Shown: positions 6,136-14,801 of the stretch, in pieces
How the letters are laid out: each line of letters opens with the position of its first letter
Position numbering within the stretch: the stretch's first letter is position 1
Assembly: GCA_016928975.1 (NCBI GenBank)
Contig: JAFGJR010000150.1
Location: 1 to 18,700, forward strand
Length of the DNA: 18,700 nucleotides
Source: Sedimentisphaerales bacterium
Lineage (GTDB): Bacteria > Planctomycetota > Phycisphaerae > Sedimentisphaerales > SG8-4
Direction: 5' to 3'
Notes under the pieces: generated by a model
Told to the model about the DNA's origin: nothing
The model's input: only the letters and a program-made list of their open reading frames with translations
The model's database searches: none
Position numbers and translations under genes: made by a program

Positions 6136-7869
6136 ATGATGCCAGGAATCGTCTTGTCATCCTCGCTCTTTTCTCACTCTGCTGGTGCGCAAGCATCGGC
6201 CCGGTGGCCGAGGGGACGTCGCTATCCGAGCAAATTCAGGCGTGGCAAGAGGCGATGGTCGAGGCGCAGGCCCGCATGGCCTCGCTGGACCCGAACGGCG
6301 AGGCATTCGCGGCCGCCGCCGAGGAGTTCTCTGTACGGGGCGGCGTTGTGCCGGCTCGAGCTCGACGGCGCCGATGCTCGCGTGCGCACGCTCATCGAGG
6401 ACGCCGACGGCGTGATCCGCGATCCCGATGTGTCGTGGGAGGGACGGCGCGTGCTCTTCGCCTGGAAGAAGTCCGACCACGAAGATGACTATCACCTGTA
6501 CGAAATGGATGTCACGAGCAGCTCGACGAAGCAACTGACCGAGGGGCTCGGCTTCGCAGACTACGAAGGCGTCTATCTGCCCAACGAGGACATCCTGTTC
6601 AACTCGACCCGCTGTGTGCAGACGGTGGATTGCTGGCGGACAGAGGTCAGTAACGTGTACACCTGTGATCGCGACGGGCGCTATCTTCGCCGGCTGACCT
6701 TCGACCAGGTCCACGACAATCACCCGATGGTGATGCCCGACGGCCGGGTCGTCTACACCCGGTGGGAGTACCAGGATCGCGGCCAGATCTTCGTCCAGGG
6801 CCTCTTTCAGATGAACCCCGACGGCACGGGACAGACCGAGTTCTACACCAACAACTCCTGGTTCCCGACCTCGCTATTGCATGCCCGAGGCATTCCCGGC
6901 ACGCAGAAGGTGGTCGCCATCTTCTCCGGCCACCATACGCGGCAGGTGGGCAAGCTGGGGATCGTGGACCCGACTCTGGGTCGCCAGGAGAGCGCGGGCG
7001 CCCAGTTGATCGCCCCGGTCCGCGAGACGCCCGCGGAGCGCATCGACGTCTATGGCCAGGACGGCGAGCTGTTCCAGTATCCTTATCCGCTCAGCGAGTC
7101 CGAATTCGTCGTGGCCTTCGCGCCGCTTGGCTGGTCGCGTTCGCCCACGCTGTTCAAGCTGTATTGGATCGCCGCCAACGGTCGGCGGGAGTTGCTGATC
7201 GCCGATCCGGACGTCTCGTGCGGCCAGCCCGTCCCCCTGGCGCCGCGACCACGTCCTCTCATCCGTCCCAGCCTGGTGGACTGCGGCAAGACCACCGGCA
7301 CCTGCTACGTGCAGGATGTCCATGCAAGCCCGGGACTGGCTGACGTCCCCCGCGGCACGGTCAAGAGACTCCGCGTGATCGGCCTGGAGTACCGGGCCGC
7401 CGGCGTCGGCTGGAACTACAATACGGGCCCGGCCGGCGACGCGCTGGTCTGCACGCCGGTGGCCATCAGCAATGGCAGTTGGGATGTGAAGGTCGTGCTG
7501 GGCGACGCCACCGTTCACCCCGACGGATCGGCCTTCTTCAATGTGCCGGCGCGGATGCCTCTGTACTTCCAGGCGATGGAGTGTGAGTTACTTGGCATTG
7601 GTTCAGGCGACGGAGCGTACGCTGGAGGACAACCGCTATCTGGCTGGTACGACGGACGGGCAGGTGAACTGGATCGGTGCTCAGTCGGTGCCGTCGATGC
7701 TGGCTCCTTATGCAGGCGGTGCCGCTCGCAGCCGCCTGCTGTCGCTCTTGGCAAGCGGTCACCACGGTGTGCAACTGGCGCCGCAGGACACGGAGACGCT
7801 CGCCTGCTGGATCGACCTTCAAGTGCCATTCTGCGGCGACTACGAAGAGGCGAATCAGTGGACCGATGA
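6132..7869 (+). pseudogene. HzsA-related protein, disrupted (frameshift and internal loss)
   Basis: Remains of a large secreted protein resembling the alpha subunit family of hydrazine synthase (HzsA-related). Translation starts at ATG 6132, overlapping the upstream stop, with a signal peptide (RLVILALFSLCWCASIG) and a good frame to EEFS (about 6332). The conserved continuation LYGAALCRLEL is in another frame from 6331 on; a 2-nt loss in a TC run (TTCTCTG) explains the shift. That second frame carries the propeller part, with VIRDPDVSWEGRRVLFAWKK, HLYEMDV, VVYTRWEYQDRGQIF, MNPDGTGQTEFY and KVVAIFSGHH, up to FNVPARMPLYFQAM near 7579. After that it reads nonsense to 7869, while the expected family C-terminus resumes in a third frame (see 7541-9733). 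No CXXCH motif remains. Assembly or sequencing error is a real alternative to gene decay. Confidence 0.7.
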
Positions 7870-9733
7870 AGAGCAGCAGAAGTACAAACACTTCCTGGAC
7901 AAGCGACGCCGGATGGAGGGGTCGGAGCGACGTAGTCTCGCCGAGCGGTCGAGCATACAGGCCACGGATTCCGAGCCGGCATCGTCGAAGGAACCGGCCG
8001 GACAAGCCCCACCGCGCAGTCCGCTCTCGCCGGCAACGCTTGCGGTTGGCGCGACCGGAACGGAACTCTACGTCGGCGCCGCCACGGGACGACAGGTTTT
8101 CGTCATCGACGGGACAAGCGCCTCGGTCAGCAGGATCATCTCCTTGACCGAGTCGCCGTCGGGGATCGCGGCGGCTCCGGATGGCACGGCGCTTTACGTC
8201 GCGGCAGGTCTGCCGCGGGGATTCGTCCTCGTCATCGATCCCAAGACGGGCATCACGCAAGCCCGGATTCCTGCCGGCTACAGTCCGGCGGCGCCGGTCC
8301 TGAGTGCAGATGGAGGGATCCTTTTCGTGTGCGACCGGTTCCGCTCGCGCCTGCTCGCGATTGACCTGGTGGCCCAGAGGGTTGAGGACGAGTTGGCCGT
8401 CGGTCGGGAACCCGTCGCGGCGGTTTGCACGTCGGATGGACGAGTCCTGCTGGTCGCCTGTCTCTTGCCCGCCGGTCCGGCCACCGGCTCGGCGGTTGCC
8501 GCCGAAGTCGTCGCCGTCAGCACGGCCGACCTGAAGATTACCGCTCGCATCACATTGCCCAATGGAAGCACCTCCGTCCGGGGGATTTGCATGTCCCCGG
8601 ACGGTCGCCATGCCTATGTCGTCCACACGCTGGCCCACTATCAGCTCCCCACCACGCAGGTGGATCGGGGCTGGATGAACACGAGCGCCCTGAGCGTCAT
8701 TGACGTGGCCGCGTTGCGGTGGACGGGCACCGTGCTGCTCGACGACGTCATCCAGGGTGCCGCCAATCCGTGGGACGTGGTCTGCACCGACGACGGCCAG
8801 TGGCTGTGCGTGAGCCATGCGGGCACGCATGGGGTCAGCATTATCGACCGAGCGGGTCTTCATCAAAAGCTCACCGGCAGGGGGCAGGACGTGTCGAGCG
8901 ACCTTTCGTTCCTGGGCGATCTGCGTCGTCGCGTACGGCTGGCCGGCAAGGGGCCGCGAGGCCTTGCCGTCGCCGGGCACACTCTCTACGCCACGGAGTA
9001 CTTCTCCGATTCGGTGGCTGTCGTCGAACTGGCTCCAGACAAACGGGACAGAGTCGGGTCGATCCGGCTGGGGCCCGCGCCTGAGCTAACCGAGGTGCGC
9101 CGCGGCGAGATGCTGTTCCATGACGCGGATCTGTGCTTCCAGCGATGGCAGAGCTGCGCGAGTTGTCACCCGGACGCCCGCGTCGATGGCTTGAACTGGG
9201 ACCTGGTCAACGACGGCCTGGGCACGCCGAAGAACACCAGGAGCATGCTCTGGGCCCATCGCACGCCGCCGGCGATGAGCCTGGGGGTGCGCGAGACAGC
9301 GGAGGCTGCCGTGCGCGCCGGCATGCGGCACATTCAATTCGTCGTCCGTCCGGAGTCCGATGCCGCCGCCATCGACGCATATCTAAAGTCCCTTGAGCCG
9401 TTGCCAAGTCCGTACGCAATGGACGAGCAACTCGGCGACAGGTTCCAGAGAGGCCTTCGCGTGTATGAAGAGGCCGGCTGCCGAGAGTGTCACGAGCCGG
9501 ACTCTCTGAAGGCCTGGGATGTGGGTACTGGAACCGGTCGGGAGGCCGGCCAGGCCTTCGATACCCCTGTGCTGGTCGAACTGTGGCGGACGGCCCCCTA
9601 TCTCCACGACGGCCGGGCGGCCACCCTTGAGCAAGTGCTCACGAAGTTCAACCCCGACGACCGTCACGGCGAGACGTCCACCCTGAGTGCCGCCGAACTG
9701 GACGATCTGGTGGCATTTCTGCTGTCCTTGTGA
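7541..9733 (+). CDS. HzsA-like C-terminal tail fused to beta-propeller and di-haem cytochrome
   Basis: Open frame of 730 codons from 7541; the first 14 codons overlap the HzsA-related frame and are not meaningful (GTG 7583 is where homologous-looking sequence begins). About residues 15-120 look like the C-terminus of the HzsA-related protein (GQVNWIGAQSVPSMLAPYAG, LACWIDLQVPFCGDY). A linker rich in S, P and A follows (about 125-165), then YVTN-type propeller repeats (about 165-525: TELYVGAATGRQVFVID, GIAAAPDGTALYVA, GICMSPDGRHAYVVH, DVVCTDDGQWLCVSH). The last part is cytochrome c peroxidase/MauG-like with haem motifs C539-ASC-H543 and C647-REC-H651 and the PYLHDGRAATLEQVL segment. Expected site is periplasmic. 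Order propeller then di-haem domain recalls the HzsB-HzsC arrangement, but no substrate can be assigned. Confidence 0.75.
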   Translation: MCRRGCLCTSRRWSVSYLALVQATERTLEDNRYLAGTTDGQVNWIGAQSVPSMLAPYAGGAARSRLLSLLASGHHGVQLAPQDTETLACWIDLQVPFCGDYEEANQWTDEEQQKYKHFLDKRRRMEGSERRSLAERSSIQATDSEPASSKEPAGQAPPRSPLSPATLAVGATGTELYVGAATGRQVFVIDGTSASVSRIISLTESPSGIAAAPDGTALYVAAGLPRGFVLVIDPKTGITQARIPAGYSPAAPVLSADGGILFVCDRFRSRLLAIDLVAQRVEDELAVGREPVAAVCTSDGRVLLVACLLPAGPATGSAVAAEVVAVSTADLKITARITLPNGSTSVRGICMSPDGRHAYVVHTLAHYQLPTTQVDRGWMNTSALSVIDVAALRWTGTVLLDDVIQGAANPWDVVCTDDGQWLCVSHAGTHGVSIIDRAGLHQKLTGRGQDVSSDLSFLGDLRRRVRLAGKGPRGLAVAGHTLYATEYFSDSVAVVELAPDKRDRVGSIRLGPAPELTEVRRGEMLFHDADLCFQRWQSCASCHPDARVDGLNWDLVNDGLGTPKNTRSMLWAHRTPPAMSLGVRETAEAAVRAGMRHIQFVVRPESDAAAIDAYLKSLEPLPSPYAMDEQLGDRFQRGLRVYEEAGCRECHEPDSLKAWDVGTGTGREAGQAFDTPVLVELWRTAPYLHDGRAATLEQVLTKFNPDDRHGETSTLSAAELDDLVAFLLSL

Positions 9734-9760
9734 TCCGGCGACCGGCGAGCCCCAGCACCG

Positions 9761-9785
9761 GCACGTGTCCGAATCCGGGCGCGCC
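9761..9785. promoter_or_regulatory. Candidate enhancer (UAS) for the sigma-54 regulator, copy 1
   Basis: 25 bp matching 16455-16479 at 23 positions, with core GTGTCCGAATCCGG. It is partly dyad-symmetric about 9773/9774, weaker than copy 2. The centre is about 118 bp upstream of the start predicted from the sigma-54 promoter at 9865-9880, the usual enhancer distance. A half-site CGGACA follows at 9797-9802. Binding by the regulator at 988-2358 is inferred. Confidence 0.6.
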
Positions 9786-9864
9786 CATCCCAGAAGCGGA
9801 CAACCCGGCCAGAGCGAGATCGCTGCTTTCTGTGCCGGGGCGGGGGTGGGGGTCTGGACCGGTC

Positions 9865-9880
9865 TGGCATGCTGCTTGCA
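9865..9880 (+). promoter_or_regulatory. Sigma-54 (-24/-12) promoter of the permease genes
   Basis: TGGCATGCTGCTTGCA: TGGCAT, five bases, TTGCA, with GG (9866-9867) and GC (9878-9879) exactly 10 bp apart. It differs from TGGCAC-N5-TTGCW at one position. Expected start near 9891, leaving about 21 nt of leader that contains AGGAG (9901-9905), 6 nt before the permease ATG. A G-rich run (9837-9852) lies just upstream. Confidence 0.8.
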
Positions 9881-9911
9881 CCCGCACAGGAGTATGAGAT
9901 AGGAGCAATAC

Positions 9912-12347
9912 ATGCAGACACTGTGGCAAGATGTTCGCTTTGGACTGCGGATGCTGGTGCGGGACCCGGGCTTCACCGTCGTGGCGGTCCTCACACTGGG
10001 GCTTGGCATTGGGGCCAACCTGGCTTTGTTTGGCATTCTCAATGAGATGCTTCTGCGGCCCAAGCCGGTTGCCCGGCCCCACGAGTTGTGGGCCATCAGG
10101 GCGGCTGACGCGGCCGGACGGCCGGTTGGCGCCAATCTCTGTCGGCCCTACTACAGCGCGATCCGGCGGGAAAGTCGCGTGTTCCAGGGCGTCATCGGCT
10201 ACGCAGGCATCATGCCCAAGCTGCGAATGCAGGACGGCGCCGAACGCATCGGGGCGGAATTGGTCTCGGGCGAGTACTTCTCGTTCCTCGGCGTGGTCCC
10301 GACGCTGGGACGAGGCTTTCTCCCCGAAGAGGACGCTCGGACCGGCGCGCACACGGTCGCCGTAATCAGTCATGCATTCTGGCAAAGTCACTTTGGCGGC
10401 ACGCCCGATGTTCTGGGAAAGACCATCACCCTCAATGACACCCAGGTGGAAATCGTGGGCGTTGCTCCCAGGGGATTCACCGGTCTGAGTTTCTGGCCGG
10501 CAAACCTGTGGTTGCCGGCGAGTATGGAGCCGATGCTGGGGGAACTGACGATCTATGGCCTCGTCGGCCGGCTGGCGGAACCCCGACAGGCCGCTGCGGC
10601 TGCGGATATGCTGACGCCCATTGCGGCGGAGGTTACGAAGGAGTTATCCGGTTTCAAGGACCCTCGCTGGTCCCGCTATGGCGTCTCGCCGGACTTCCAC
10701 AGAATCCGACTCGATCCCATCGGGCGCGGTCTGCTGGGCACCTGGTACCTGAAGCCAAAGATGGTCGGTTTTCTGAAGTTGGCGGGTGTGGCGACGGTAC
10801 TGCTGCTCGTTATCGCCTGCGCCAACGTCGCCGGGCTGTTCCTGGCGCGAGCCCTGCAACGGGGCCGCGAGATGGCCACGCGCGTGGCGCTGGGCGCGAC
10901 GCGCGGCGTGCTGGTCCGCCAGCTTGTTTGTGAAGGGGTCCTCGTGGCGATCTGTGGCACGGCCGGTGCACTGCTGGTGTTCTCGTGGACCGGTCCGGCG
11001 ATCCTGAGGTTCGCCAGTTGGTGGTCGGGACCGGCGCTGCGTCCGGTGCTCGACGTGCGCGTGCTGCTGTTTGCCGCCGCCGGCGCGTTGATGGTCGGCG
11101 TGGGTTTCAGTCTTCTGCCCGCGCTACAAGCGGCCGGCTTCCAGCCCTTCGCCGCGATCAAAGACGGCGGGGGATCAGGCCAGAAGCGATCCTGGCTGCG
11201 ACACGGTCTGATCGTCGCGCAGGTGGTGGGCTCGCTCGTTCTTTTGTGCGGGGCGACCCTGTGCCTGCGCAGCATGAGCAAGCAGCTTGCGGTGGACCTG
11301 GGCTACCGGTCCGACCGGCTCGCGGTTGCCCGGCTGGATCTGGAACGCATCGGTTTCACGGCGGATAATGCCTTACCGCAACTGGAGGAAATCATCCGCC
11401 GGGTGGCTCTCGTTCTGGGAGTCGAGCGGGTGAGTTTCTCGCCCGTCCAGCCACTGAACGGGCAGATGGCGATCATGGGTGCCGAGACAGGTGTCGAGGG
11501 CTACGAATCGCCCGACGGCAATCCCGTCGAGGTCGGTATCTATCCGCGTGTCGGTCCCAGCACGTTCGGCGTCCTGGGCATCCCGTTGCTGCGCGGCCGT
11601 GACTTCAGCCGGGAAGACATCGAATCCGGCCGCCGGGTCGTGATCGTGAACGAGAGCTTCGCGCGAAGGTTCTGGCCGGGCCAGGAGCCGCTGGGCAAGC
11701 ACGTTCGCCAGTGGGAGGTCGTCGGCGTGGTCCAGGACGCCTGCCTCGAACGATTTGACGAACAGCGGCGAGCCAATGTCTTTCTGAGCACGAAGAAGGA
11801 CGCTCTTCTTCAGCCCAACCTGCTAATCCGTACCGAAGGAGACGCACGACACGTGGTCGCCTCCGTGCGTGCGGAACTCGCCCGCATCCATCCGAGACTG
11901 CTCGCGGGCGACGTTCGCACGCTGCGCGATGTCATCAAGAATGCCCTGGCGGTCGAACACGCGGCCCTGCGGATTCTCGGCGCCCTCGGGATCCTGGCGC
12001 TCGTGCTGGCCGCGGTGGGCACCTACGGCGTGATGGCCTACACGGTGAACAGCCGGACGCGGGAACTGGGCATTCGCCTGGCCGTCGGAGCAACCCGATG
12101 GGACGTCACGCGACTGATTCTATATACGGGCCTGCGTCTGGGCCTGCTGGCGACGGCTGTCGGTCTGCCGCTGGCGCTCGGCGGGGCTATCGTCCTGCGG
12201 CACCAGATCGCCGGCATCAGTCCGTTCGATCCGCTGGCCTTCATCGTTGTGACGGCCTGCGTCCTGGTTGCCTTGGCCGTCGCCTGCTGGTTCCCCGCCC
12301 GCCGGGCCGCGCGGATCGATCCGATGGTGGCGCTGCGATGTGAATAG
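9912..12347 (+). CDS. ADOP-type ABC permease 1 (duplicated FtsX/MacB)
   Basis: Inner-membrane subunit of a MacB-like ABC system (811 aa), of the 'acidobacterial duplicated orphan permease' type: two MacB-core plus FtsX modules in one chain. N-terminal WQDVRFGLRMLVRDPGFT and TM1 (about 20-40) lead into periplasmic core 1 (about 45-270), then FtsX 1 from about 283 (VATVLLLVIACANVAGLFLA, REMATRVALGATRGVLVRQL). A linking helix lies at about 430-450, periplasmic core 2 at about 460-670, and FtsX 2 from about 685 (ILALVLAAVGTYGVMAY, RELGIRLAVGATRWDV). The end is the family-typical RRAARIDPMVALRCE. First gene behind the sigma-54 promoter; AGGAG lies 6 nt before the ATG. Nine bases separate it from permease 2. 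Substrate unknown; such proteins move lipids, peptides or drugs, or transmit force across the periplasm. Confidence 0.93.
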   Translation: MQTLWQDVRFGLRMLVRDPGFTVVAVLTLGLGIGANLALFGILNEMLLRPKPVARPHELWAIRAADAAGRPVGANLCRPYYSAIRRESRVFQGVIGYAGIMPKLRMQDGAERIGAELVSGEYFSFLGVVPTLGRGFLPEEDARTGAHTVAVISHAFWQSHFGGTPDVLGKTITLNDTQVEIVGVAPRGFTGLSFWPANLWLPASMEPMLGELTIYGLVGRLAEPRQAAAAADMLTPIAAEVTKELSGFKDPRWSRYGVSPDFHRIRLDPIGRGLLGTWYLKPKMVGFLKLAGVATVLLLVIACANVAGLFLARALQRGREMATRVALGATRGVLVRQLVCEGVLVAICGTAGALLVFSWTGPAILRFASWWSGPALRPVLDVRVLLFAAAGALMVGVGFSLLPALQAAGFQPFAAIKDGGGSGQKRSWLRHGLIVAQVVGSLVLLCGATLCLRSMSKQLAVDLGYRSDRLAVARLDLERIGFTADNALPQLEEIIRRVALVLGVERVSFSPVQPLNGQMAIMGAETGVEGYESPDGNPVEVGIYPRVGPSTFGVLGIPLLRGRDFSREDIESGRRVVIVNESFARRFWPGQEPLGKHVRQWEVVGVVQDACLERFDEQRRANVFLSTKKDALLQPNLLIRTEGDARHVVASVRAELARIHPRLLAGDVRTLRDVIKNALAVEHAALRILGALGILALVLAAVGTYGVMAYTVNSRTRELGIRLAVGATRWDVTRLILYTGLRLGLLATAVGLPLALGGAIVLRHQIAGISPFDPLAFIVVTACVLVALAVACWFPARRAARIDPMVALRCE

Positions 12348-12356
12348 GGAGAACAG

Positions 12357-14792
12357 ATGGGAACCTCGTGGCAAGACATCCGATATGGCGTGCGGATCCT
12401 GAAGAAGTCGCCGGTGTTCACGGTCGTTGTCACGCTGTCGCTGGCAATCGGCATTGGGGCCAACGCGGTGGTGTTCACCTGGATTCAGGCCGTGCTGTTG
12501 GACGCCACCGAGGGGATGGCCGACCCAGGCCGGTTGGTCGTCGTATGCCCGCGGCACAGGACCGCCGGTCTCGATCAAACGATGTCATTCCCGGATATTC
12601 AGTCCCTGGCCGAGCAGAGGAACGCTTTCGTCGGGATCACGGCCTCGCAGATGGGCGCAGCCACGCTCCAGGTGGGGGACACGACGGAGTGGGTCTGGAG
12701 CGAGTTCACGCTGGCCAACTACTTCGACGTTCTGGGTGTGCGGCCGATCGTGGGGCGAGGCTTTCGCCCCGGCGAAGATCAGCCCGACGCCGGCAGCCTC
12801 GTGGCCGTCATCAGTCATGGGCTGTGGCAGCGCCGCTTCGGTAGCGACCCTTTGGTGGTGGGACGCATCGTCCAGATCAACCGCCGCCCGGTCACTATCG
12901 TGGGGGTCGCTCCGGCAGGTTTCAAAGGCATGATGGGTGCCTTGCGGTTCGATCTCTGGGCACCACTGCCCGTCGAGATGGAAGCGACGCTGCTGCGAGA
13001 GCGCTTTGAGCGGCGCGGGTCCCATTGGTTGCACACGATGGCGCGACTTGGGCCGGGCGTGTCGCGGCGCCAGGCACAGGCCGTCGCCGCGACCATCGCC
13101 GGCCGCCTGGGACAGGAATTCCCCGTGACAAGCCGTGACAAGTCCTTCGCGATCCTGCCGGTCTGGAAATGTCCCTGGGGCGGCCAGGGCTTCATGCTGC
13201 CGCTGCTGCGGGTGCTGGCTCTGGTGGCCGGCTTGCTCCTGCTGCTGGTGGCGGCCAATGTCGCCAACCTGCTGCTCGCCCGCACGCGATGGCGCCGGCC
13301 GGAGATGGCCGTGCGGCTGGCCCTCGGCGCGTCCCGCCGGCGCGTGGTTCGACAACTGCTTACGGAGAGCTCGGTTCTGGCCGTCCTGGGCGGCCTTTGC
13401 GGCACCGCGGGCGCCCTGTGGGGCATGAACCTGCTGTTTGAGTTCATCCCGTCGACTCCGCTGCCGGTGGCGCTGCAACCACGCTTGAACTGGCCGGTGC
13501 TGGCGGCGACGGCGGCCGTGACAATTCTCGCCGGCATCCTCGTCGGTCTGGCGCCCGCCTTCCACAACGCTCGTACCGGGGTCAACGAAGCACTCAAGGC
13601 CGGGGGGCGCATGGGCTCATCCTCGCCACACCGGCTTCGCGGCGCGTTCGTGGTGGCCGAAGTGGCACTGGCGCTGGTGTTGCTCCTGGGTATGGGACTG
13701 TGCGTCCGGAGCTTTGACAAGGCCCGCCACACCGATCTCGGCTTGAATCCCCGACAGGTGTTTGTAGCCAGCTTTCGGATCAGCAGACACTCCGGCGACG
13801 CGGGCTACGTTCGCAACTTCTACCGCCGGCTGCGGGTGGAGGTCGGCCGGCTACCGGGGGTCGAAGTGACTGCGTTGGCTGACTCGCTTCCACTGGGTCT
13901 GGAGGGTGGCTCCGGCAGCAGTGTTGAGGTTCCCGGCTATCAGCCTGCCGTGGGAGAGAGTATGGGCGTGGAGCACAGCATCGTGTCCCCGGACTACTTC
14001 CGCGCGCTGCGGATTCCCATCCTGGAAGGGCGCGAGTTCACGGAGCAGGATGACGCGGAGGCCGCACCGGTGGTCGTTGTGAACGAGGCATTTGTGAAGC
14101 GGTATCTGGCGGGACGCAGCGCGATCGGCCACGAAATCGGCTTCTGGGACCGACGGGCGCGAATCATCGGCGTCGCGAAGAATGGCAAGTACCGGGCTCT
14201 GAACGAGCCCCTTCATCCGTACTTCTACATGTGTCAGCAGCAGATCCTCGATCGCGACCTCACCCTGATTCTGCGCACGCGTGGGGACCCGGCGGCTGTT
14301 GCCGGTGAGATCGAGCGTCTTGCGGCAACGATCGACGCGACCGCTCGTCCTTTTGCCGCCATGTCGCTCCAGGATTACATCGGGGCGGCCTTCACGGTGC
14401 CGCGGATCGCGGCCACGATGCTCAGCTTGCTCGGCGTGCTGGCCTTGCTGTTGGCGGCGATGGGGACCTACGCCGTGATCGCCACCGGCGTGAACGAGCG
14501 CACGCGAGAGATCGGCGTGCGAATTGCTCTGGGGGCGCAGGGAGCCGACATCCTCCGGCTGGTGCTGCGTCACGGCGTGTTGCTGACGCTCCTCGGGATC
14601 GGAATCGGCGCCGCCGCCGGGCTCGCCGCCAGCCGTATGCTGGCCGGCCTGTTGGTTGGCATCGGCCCGAGGGACCTGCTGACCTGGTGCGCCGGGCCGC
14701 TTCTGTTGCTGGGCGCCACCGCCCTGGCGTCCTGGCTACCTGCTCGTCGGGCGATGAAGATCGATCCGACAGTGGCGCTGAGGTATGAATAG
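12357..14792 (+). CDS. ADOP-type ABC permease 2 (duplicated FtsX/MacB)
   Basis: Second 811-residue paralogue, same length and domain order as permease 1. WQDIRYGVRILKKSPVFT and TM1 come first, then core 1 (QIDRRPVTIV-type loop read here as QINRRPVTIVGVAPAGFKGM), FtsX 1 from about 280 (LALVAGLLLLLVAANVANLL, RPEMAVRLALGASRRRVVRQ), core 2 and FtsX 2 from about 685 (LLGVLALLLAAMGTYAVIAT, TREIGVRIALGAQGADILRL). It ends RRAMKIDPTVALRYE. The intergenic sequence before it (TAGGGAGAACAG) and the one after it (TAGGAGAGAGAA) are almost alike and both supply the ribosome-binding site, as expected of tandem duplication. Probably cotranscribed from 9865. Intact by eye. Confidence 0.93.
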   Translation: MGTSWQDIRYGVRILKKSPVFTVVVTLSLAIGIGANAVVFTWIQAVLLDATEGMADPGRLVVVCPRHRTAGLDQTMSFPDIQSLAEQRNAFVGITASQMGAATLQVGDTTEWVWSEFTLANYFDVLGVRPIVGRGFRPGEDQPDAGSLVAVISHGLWQRRFGSDPLVVGRIVQINRRPVTIVGVAPAGFKGMMGALRFDLWAPLPVEMEATLLRERFERRGSHWLHTMARLGPGVSRRQAQAVAATIAGRLGQEFPVTSRDKSFAILPVWKCPWGGQGFMLPLLRVLALVAGLLLLLVAANVANLLLARTRWRRPEMAVRLALGASRRRVVRQLLTESSVLAVLGGLCGTAGALWGMNLLFEFIPSTPLPVALQPRLNWPVLAATAAVTILAGILVGLAPAFHNARTGVNEALKAGGRMGSSSPHRLRGAFVVAEVALALVLLLGMGLCVRSFDKARHTDLGLNPRQVFVASFRISRHSGDAGYVRNFYRRLRVEVGRLPGVEVTALADSLPLGLEGGSGSSVEVPGYQPAVGESMGVEHSIVSPDYFRALRIPILEGREFTEQDDAEAAPVVVVNEAFVKRYLAGRSAIGHEIGFWDRRARIIGVAKNGKYRALNEPLHPYFYMCQQQILDRDLTLILRTRGDPAAVAGEIERLAATIDATARPFAAMSLQDYIGAAFTVPRIAATMLSLLGVLALLLAAMGTYAVIATGVNERTREIGVRIALGAQGADILRLVLRHGVLLTLLGIGIGAAAGLAASRMLAGLLVGIGPRDLLTWCAGPLLLLGATALASWLPARRAMKIDPTVALRYE

Positions 14793-14801
14793 GAGAGAGA
14801 A

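Noticed and set aside
6136..6330. N-terminus of the 577-codon frame (start 6136)
   Set aside because: The first 65 or so codons read as R-, P- and S-rich nonsense, while the frame from 6132 gives a proper signal peptide; the real protein uses 6132 and then shifts frame.
7541..9733. Calling this a hydrazine synthase and the organism an anammox bacterium
   Set aside because: Only remote family likeness and domain order support it; the haem region of the alpha-like part is absent and there are no other anammox genes.
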